A stretch of 55,449 bases of DNA, taken from NCBI GenBank assembly GCA_947167045.1, contig CAMVGO010000010.1:1-55449 (forward strand). The letters are read 5' to 3'. The notes beneath the pieces were generated by a model. It saw only the letters and a program-made list of their open reading frames with translations, did no database searches and was not told where the DNA came from. This DNA comes from an uncultured Clostridia bacterium. GTDB lineage: Bacteria; Bacillota; Clostridia; Saccharofermentanales; Saccharofermentanaceae. A program made the translations under genes and the position numbers. Shown piece by piece: positions 52,779-55,449 of this stretch; the first letter of the stretch is position 1, and each line of letters begins with the position of its first letter.

Positions 52779-54023
52779 CTAACTGATGCTGCTGTGCGTT
52801 GCGATCTCTATGAGAAGTTCCGTGATCTTTTCTATTGATTCTTTGCAAACGAATTCATAAACGCCGTGATAGTTGTGTCCTCCCGAACAGATGTTGGGGC
52901 AGGGAAGACCTTTGAAAGATAATGAAGCCCCGTCCGTTCCTCCGCGGATAGGCTCTGTAAAAGGCGTTATGCCTACTGTTTTCATCGATTCGGTACACCT
53001 GTCGATTATGAAAGCATTGTCCGGCATTATCTTCGATATCATGTTGTAGTACGTATCGGTGATCTCAGCATCGATCACAACACCAGGATTGTCAGCCGTG
53101 ACCTTTTCGCAGATAGTTTTGAGTCTTGCTTTTTTCTCTTCGAAGCGTTCCAAGTCGTGATCACGGATTATGTATCTCATGACGGTCTTCTCACATGATC
53201 CCGTTATCTCGATAAGATGGAAGAAACCCACGTGGTCACGTGTCGTCTCGGGACGCTCGGAATCAGGTATCTGCGAGTCGATTTGTTCTGCGATCCTTAT
53301 CGAGTTGATCATCTTCCCATAAGCGTCGCCGGGGTGTACGCTGCGTCCCGTTATCGTGATCACCGCGCCTGCCGCATTGAAGTTCTCATATGAGATCTCG
53401 CCGATCCTGCCGCCGTCGATTGTATATGCATAGTCAGCATCGAAGCTTTCTAGATCGAAGTGCTTTGTGCCTTCGCCGATCTCCTCGTCGGGAGTGAAGG
53501 CGATACGTATCTCTCCGTGCATTTCTTCGGGATGTTTCATCAGGTATTCTGCCATGCTCATGATCTCTGCTATCCCGGCCTTGTCATCAGCTCCCAAAAG
53601 GGTAGAGCCGTCAGTTGTTATGAGCGTCTGACCCGTGTAGAGTTTCAGATCGGGGAAACTTTCGGGGGATAACACCTTCCCGTTGCCGAGAATGATATCG
53701 TTGCCATCGTAGTTTTCGATGACCTTCGGGTTGACGCATTTCCCCGGAGCTTCGGGCGAAGTGTCCATGTGTGAGATAAAGCCTATCTTAGGAATGTTCT
53801 CATCCGCGCTTTCCGAGGCCCTGATCCTGCAGTAGATATAGCAGTGCTCACTGTCGAAGATGATATCCTCATCAGGGATGCCCATTTCTTTCAATTCGCT
53901 GATGAGGATATGTGCCAGTTCGAACTGTTTTGCAGTGCTCGGTGAAGTGCCGGTGGTCTCATCGGAAGCCGTATCAACGGCGATGTATCTTAGAAATCTT
54001 GAGATTACGTTTTCTGAAGGCAT
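52779..54023 (-). CDS. pepT: Peptidase T (tripeptide aminopeptidase)
   Basis: 414 residues, the family length. M20 metallopeptidase with FISHMDTSPEAPG, LLGADDKAGIAEIM, FTPDEEIGEG, YTIDGG and RGGTDGASLSFKGLPCPNICSGGHNYHG, which carry the two-zinc ligands. It releases the N-terminal residue from tripeptides in the cytoplasm. A TGCTATAAT promoter lies 29 bases upstream. Confidence 0.96.
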   Translation of the reverse strand: MPSENVISRFLRYIAVDTASDETTGTSPSTAKQFELAHILISELKEMGIPDEDIIFDSEHCYIYCRIRASESADENIPKIGFISHMDTSPEAPGKCVNPKVIENYDGNDIILGNGKVLSPESFPDLKLYTGQTLITTDGSTLLGADDKAGIAEIMSMAEYLMKHPEEMHGEIRIAFTPDEEIGEGTKHFDLESFDADYAYTIDGGRIGEISYENFNAAGAVITITGRSVHPGDAYGKMINSIRIAEQIDSQIPDSERPETTRDHVGFFHLIEITGSCEKTVMRYIIRDHDLERFEEKKARLKTICEKVTADNPGVVIDAEITDTYYNMISKIMPDNAFIIDRCTESMKTVGITPFTEPIRGGTDGASLSFKGLPCPNICSGGHNYHGVYEFVCKESIEKITELLIEIATHSSIS

Positions 54024-54052
54024 GGTCTTACGACTCCATTATGTTTTTATCC

Positions 54053-54061
54053 ATTATAGCA
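54053..54061 (-). promoter_or_regulatory. Extended -10 promoter TGCTATAAT (minus strand) for pepT
   Basis: A perfect TATAAT with upstream TGC on the minus strand in the 103-base gap between pepT and the PH-like gene. No good -35. Confidence 0.6.
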
Positions 54062-54126
54062 AAGACATAAGCAGTCAGGAGCGGACTGAAAACTCACCGT
54101 TTTCAAAAGTTCATAAAATAGACAGA

Positions 54127-54636
54127 TCAGGAACCGGTTACTTCCTCGATGTACTTGCCGGCCTGATAGAGCGGAATATCACTATAAGGGATCTCTTCGC
54201 GTTCGCCGGTAACAAATCCCAACAGCCCGTTGATCCTGGATGCATTGTCCGTAAGCGTGATCTTCTTTCCGCCGCTGCATATAATAGCCATCTTTATTCT
54301 GTATTCCTTATGGCGTTTTACGCGTCTGGAATAATCCTCGAAATCCAGTTCTTCGATATCCTCAAGAGCGATCTTTCTTTTTCCGAACATTTGTCTGATC
54401 ATTACAGATCTGTCGTCTACTGTGATGACGGCCCCCATAGCCTTGTCGATAAAGAACAGGATCAGCGATATTACTATCAGTGCGGCGAGGCCTATGCAGA
54501 TGCCGATTGCGATCCCCCATAATTCTATGACCCCTTTGAACAGAGAAAGTGACATTACTGATATAAACCAAAGCACTGAAGCGACAGCCAGCACGACCTT
54601 TAAAGGAAAGAATTCATTCCTTATCCTGAAACTCAT
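54127..54636 (-). CDS. Two-helix membrane protein with PH-like domain
   Basis: 169 residues. Two helices (~12-33 and ~36-62), then a soluble part with MIRQMFGKRKIALEDIEELDF, resembling the bacterial PH (bPH/YcxB-like) fold. Exact family uncertain. AAGGAGAATAATCT precedes ATG. A leader hairpin lies upstream. Confidence 0.65.
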   Translation of the reverse strand: MSFRIRNEFFPLKVVLAVASVLWFISVMSLSLFKGVIELWGIAIGICIGLAALIVISLILFFIDKAMGAVITVDDRSVMIRQMFGKRKIALEDIEELDFEDYSRRVKRHKEYRIKMAIICSGGKKITLTDNASRINGLLGFVTGEREEIPYSDIPLYQAGKYIEEVTGS

Positions 54637-54680
54637 AGATTATTCTCCTTATTCCAAATCCCTGCAAAAAACGAAAAAAC

Positions 54681-54724
54681 TAATCATCCCATCCGGTTTC
54701 CGGCCGGATAAAATGATTATAACA
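54681..54724 (-). promoter_or_regulatory. Minus-strand promoter followed at once by a terminator-like hairpin
   Basis: On the minus strand TGTTATAAT (54724-54716) is an extended -10. Right after it ATCCGG and CCGGAT (within a larger inverted repeat 54681-54719 with outer arms TAATCAT/ATGATTA) precede two T6 runs. The transcript leader could stop early, so attenuation is possible, or the repeat is an operator. Confidence 0.5.
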
Positions 54725-54784
54725 TATGTTGGTGTTCCGTCTCTATAATCTTCCGGTCCGGGTGTGATTGCAGTTCCGCATTTA

Positions 54785-54813
54785 TTGTTGGTGCCGGATA
54801 TATTGCTTATAAT
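54785..54813 (+). promoter_or_regulatory. Promoter TTGTTG-17-TATAAT
   Basis: It lies 37 bases before the ATG at 54851. The spacing is ideal and the -10 perfect. The 214-base gap 54637-54850 holds this and the divergent promoter. Confidence 0.7.
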
Positions 54814-54850
54814 GTTCTTATCTCAAAAACTGCTTTAAGGAGAATTGTAT

Positions 54851-55252
54851 ATGAGAAATGCAAAAGAGATTTATCAGGAACTGGATATTCAAATTGGCAG
54901 AGAACAAATAGTAATTGAATATTTTGTTGCTCCGACCAACCGTTCACTCCCGGGCAGTGATGAAACGGTCGAAACCTGTAGAAATAGAATTGCCGAATTG
55001 ACAAAGATATGTAAGATCTTTCAAAATTATAAGCAGCTTGATGAGAATGGCCTGTTCGGAGAATTTACCCTGGATATGCTTAATGAAGCGGAAAGATTCT
55101 GTTCCAGTGAAAAAGAAAGATATTATAAGATCGTTACAGACAGTATTCACGGTCCAAACAATTATATTGATATCATCCCCAATACGGATATGGTGATCGT
55201 GTATATGGAAGCCGATATCTATTTGATGAGACTGATTGCATTGTGGAGCTGA
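54851..55252 (+). CDS. Hypothetical protein, helical
   Basis: 133 residues, family not recognised. Mostly helical, no membrane segment or signal. A short hydrophobic end (IIPNTDMVIVYMEADIYLMRLIALW). AAGGAGA lies 7 bases before ATG 54851 and a good promoter is present, so it is probably a real gene. The AT-rich codon use differs from its neighbours, suggesting acquisition next to the tRNA gene. Confidence 0.65.
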   Translation: MRNAKEIYQELDIQIGREQIVIEYFVAPTNRSLPGSDETVETCRNRIAELTKICKIFQNYKQLDENGLFGEFTLDMLNEAERFCSSEKERYYKIVTDSIHGPNNYIDIIPNTDMVIVYMEADIYLMRLIALWS

Positions 55253-55344
55253 TGACGGAATTGCGCCGGTTAAGCTTGCAAGGGCAGGAGAAAGGTAGGC
55301 TTTAACTGTTACAAAGCTGGCATTGCCCGGAATTTTGGCCCGAA

Positions 55345-55387
55345 GAAAAACTAAAACCGCCCAACCCCTTGAGGTTCGAGCGGTTTT
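55345..55387 (-). terminator. Intrinsic terminator of tRNA-Ala transcript (minus strand)
   Basis: On the minus strand AAAACCGC pairs with GCGGTTTT, with further imperfect pairs inside, followed by AGTTTTT. It lies 4 bases past the tRNA CCA end. Confidence 0.8.
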
Positions 55388-55391
55388 CTTT

Positions 55392-55449
55392 TGGTGGAGC
55401 ATACGGGACTTGAACCCGTGACCCCCACACTGCCAGTGTGATGCGCTCC
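55392..55449 (-). tRNA. tRNA-Ala (GGC), 5' end cut off by window
   Basis: On the minus strand the anticodon stem TCACA/TGTGG closes the loop CTGGCAG, so the anticodon is GGC. T arm ACGGG/CCCGT encloses TTCAAGT. The acceptor 3' strand ATGCTCC has U at position 70, fitting the G3-U70 identity pair of alanine tRNAs, then A and encoded CCA. The D arm and acceptor 5' strand lie beyond the window. Confidence 0.85.

Overview
This window comes from a Gram-positive, low-to-mid GC anaerobe of the Clostridia type; a rumen or gut fibre-associated lineage is my inference. The signs are strong Shine-Dalgarno sites, many TTG/GTG starts, Bcr/Nat-type ABC transporters, a LytTR/DUF3021 pair, YhaM, an ABC-F protein, a DUF6465-like lysine-rich protein, a choline-binding-like repeat protein and a secreted protein with cellulose-binding-like modules. 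No rRNA, phage, IS or CRISPR is visible. The window is bounded by two partial tRNA genes: tRNA-Phe(GAA) on the left and tRNA-Ala(GGC), minus strand, on the right.

Left part (0-14.5 kb): a CPBP-like membrane protein; a 1021-residue modular secreted protein whose AT-rich 3' end encodes a clan-CD-type His/Cys peptidase-like domain, followed one base later by a three-helix membrane protein (a toxin/immunity-like arrangement); a NAGPA-type phosphodiester glycosidase with a membrane partner; a LacZ-like protein that has lost its catalytic residues; an acyltransferase-3, a Maa/LacA acetyltransferase, a DUF3267 putative membrane peptidase and a HAD phosphatase. A solute-binding-like lipoprotein lies on the minus strand.

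Middle (16.9-31.7 kb): a six-gene operon encodes a response regulator, an ABC ATPase, three permeases (the last two are tandem paralogues) and a histidine kinase, a self-contained LanFEG/Bce-style sensing and efflux unit. Next comes an AT-rich minus-strand patch: an FCD domain lacking its DNA-binding half, a small membrane protein and a lone PD-(D/E)XK nuclease-like protein. It is followed by an HTH/zinc-ribbon regulator with a palindrome on its own promoter, a small membrane protein with a perfect Shine-Dalgarno, LytTR plus DUF3021, a transglutaminase-like lipoprotein, YhaM, a HAD phosphatase, an ECF S component and a COG2509-type flavoprotein.

Right part (31.7-55.4 kb): a NatAB-like exporter operon that includes an ABC permease/CPBP fusion; a lysine/alanine-rich histone-like protein with 48-base tandem repeats; a wall-binding repeat protein with a palindrome between -35 and -10; an ABC-F ATPase; leuC-leuD-leuB; ppx-ppk1, in which PPK1 carries a 94-residue lysine-rich tail; a duplicated hairpin element with a 54-base period; another ABC transporter; and minus-strand genes for a PH-like membrane protein, peptidase T and an apparently active GH2 glycosidase. 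Many promoters lack a good -35 and use an extended -10 (TGnTAnnnT). Intrinsic terminators separate most of the right-hand units.
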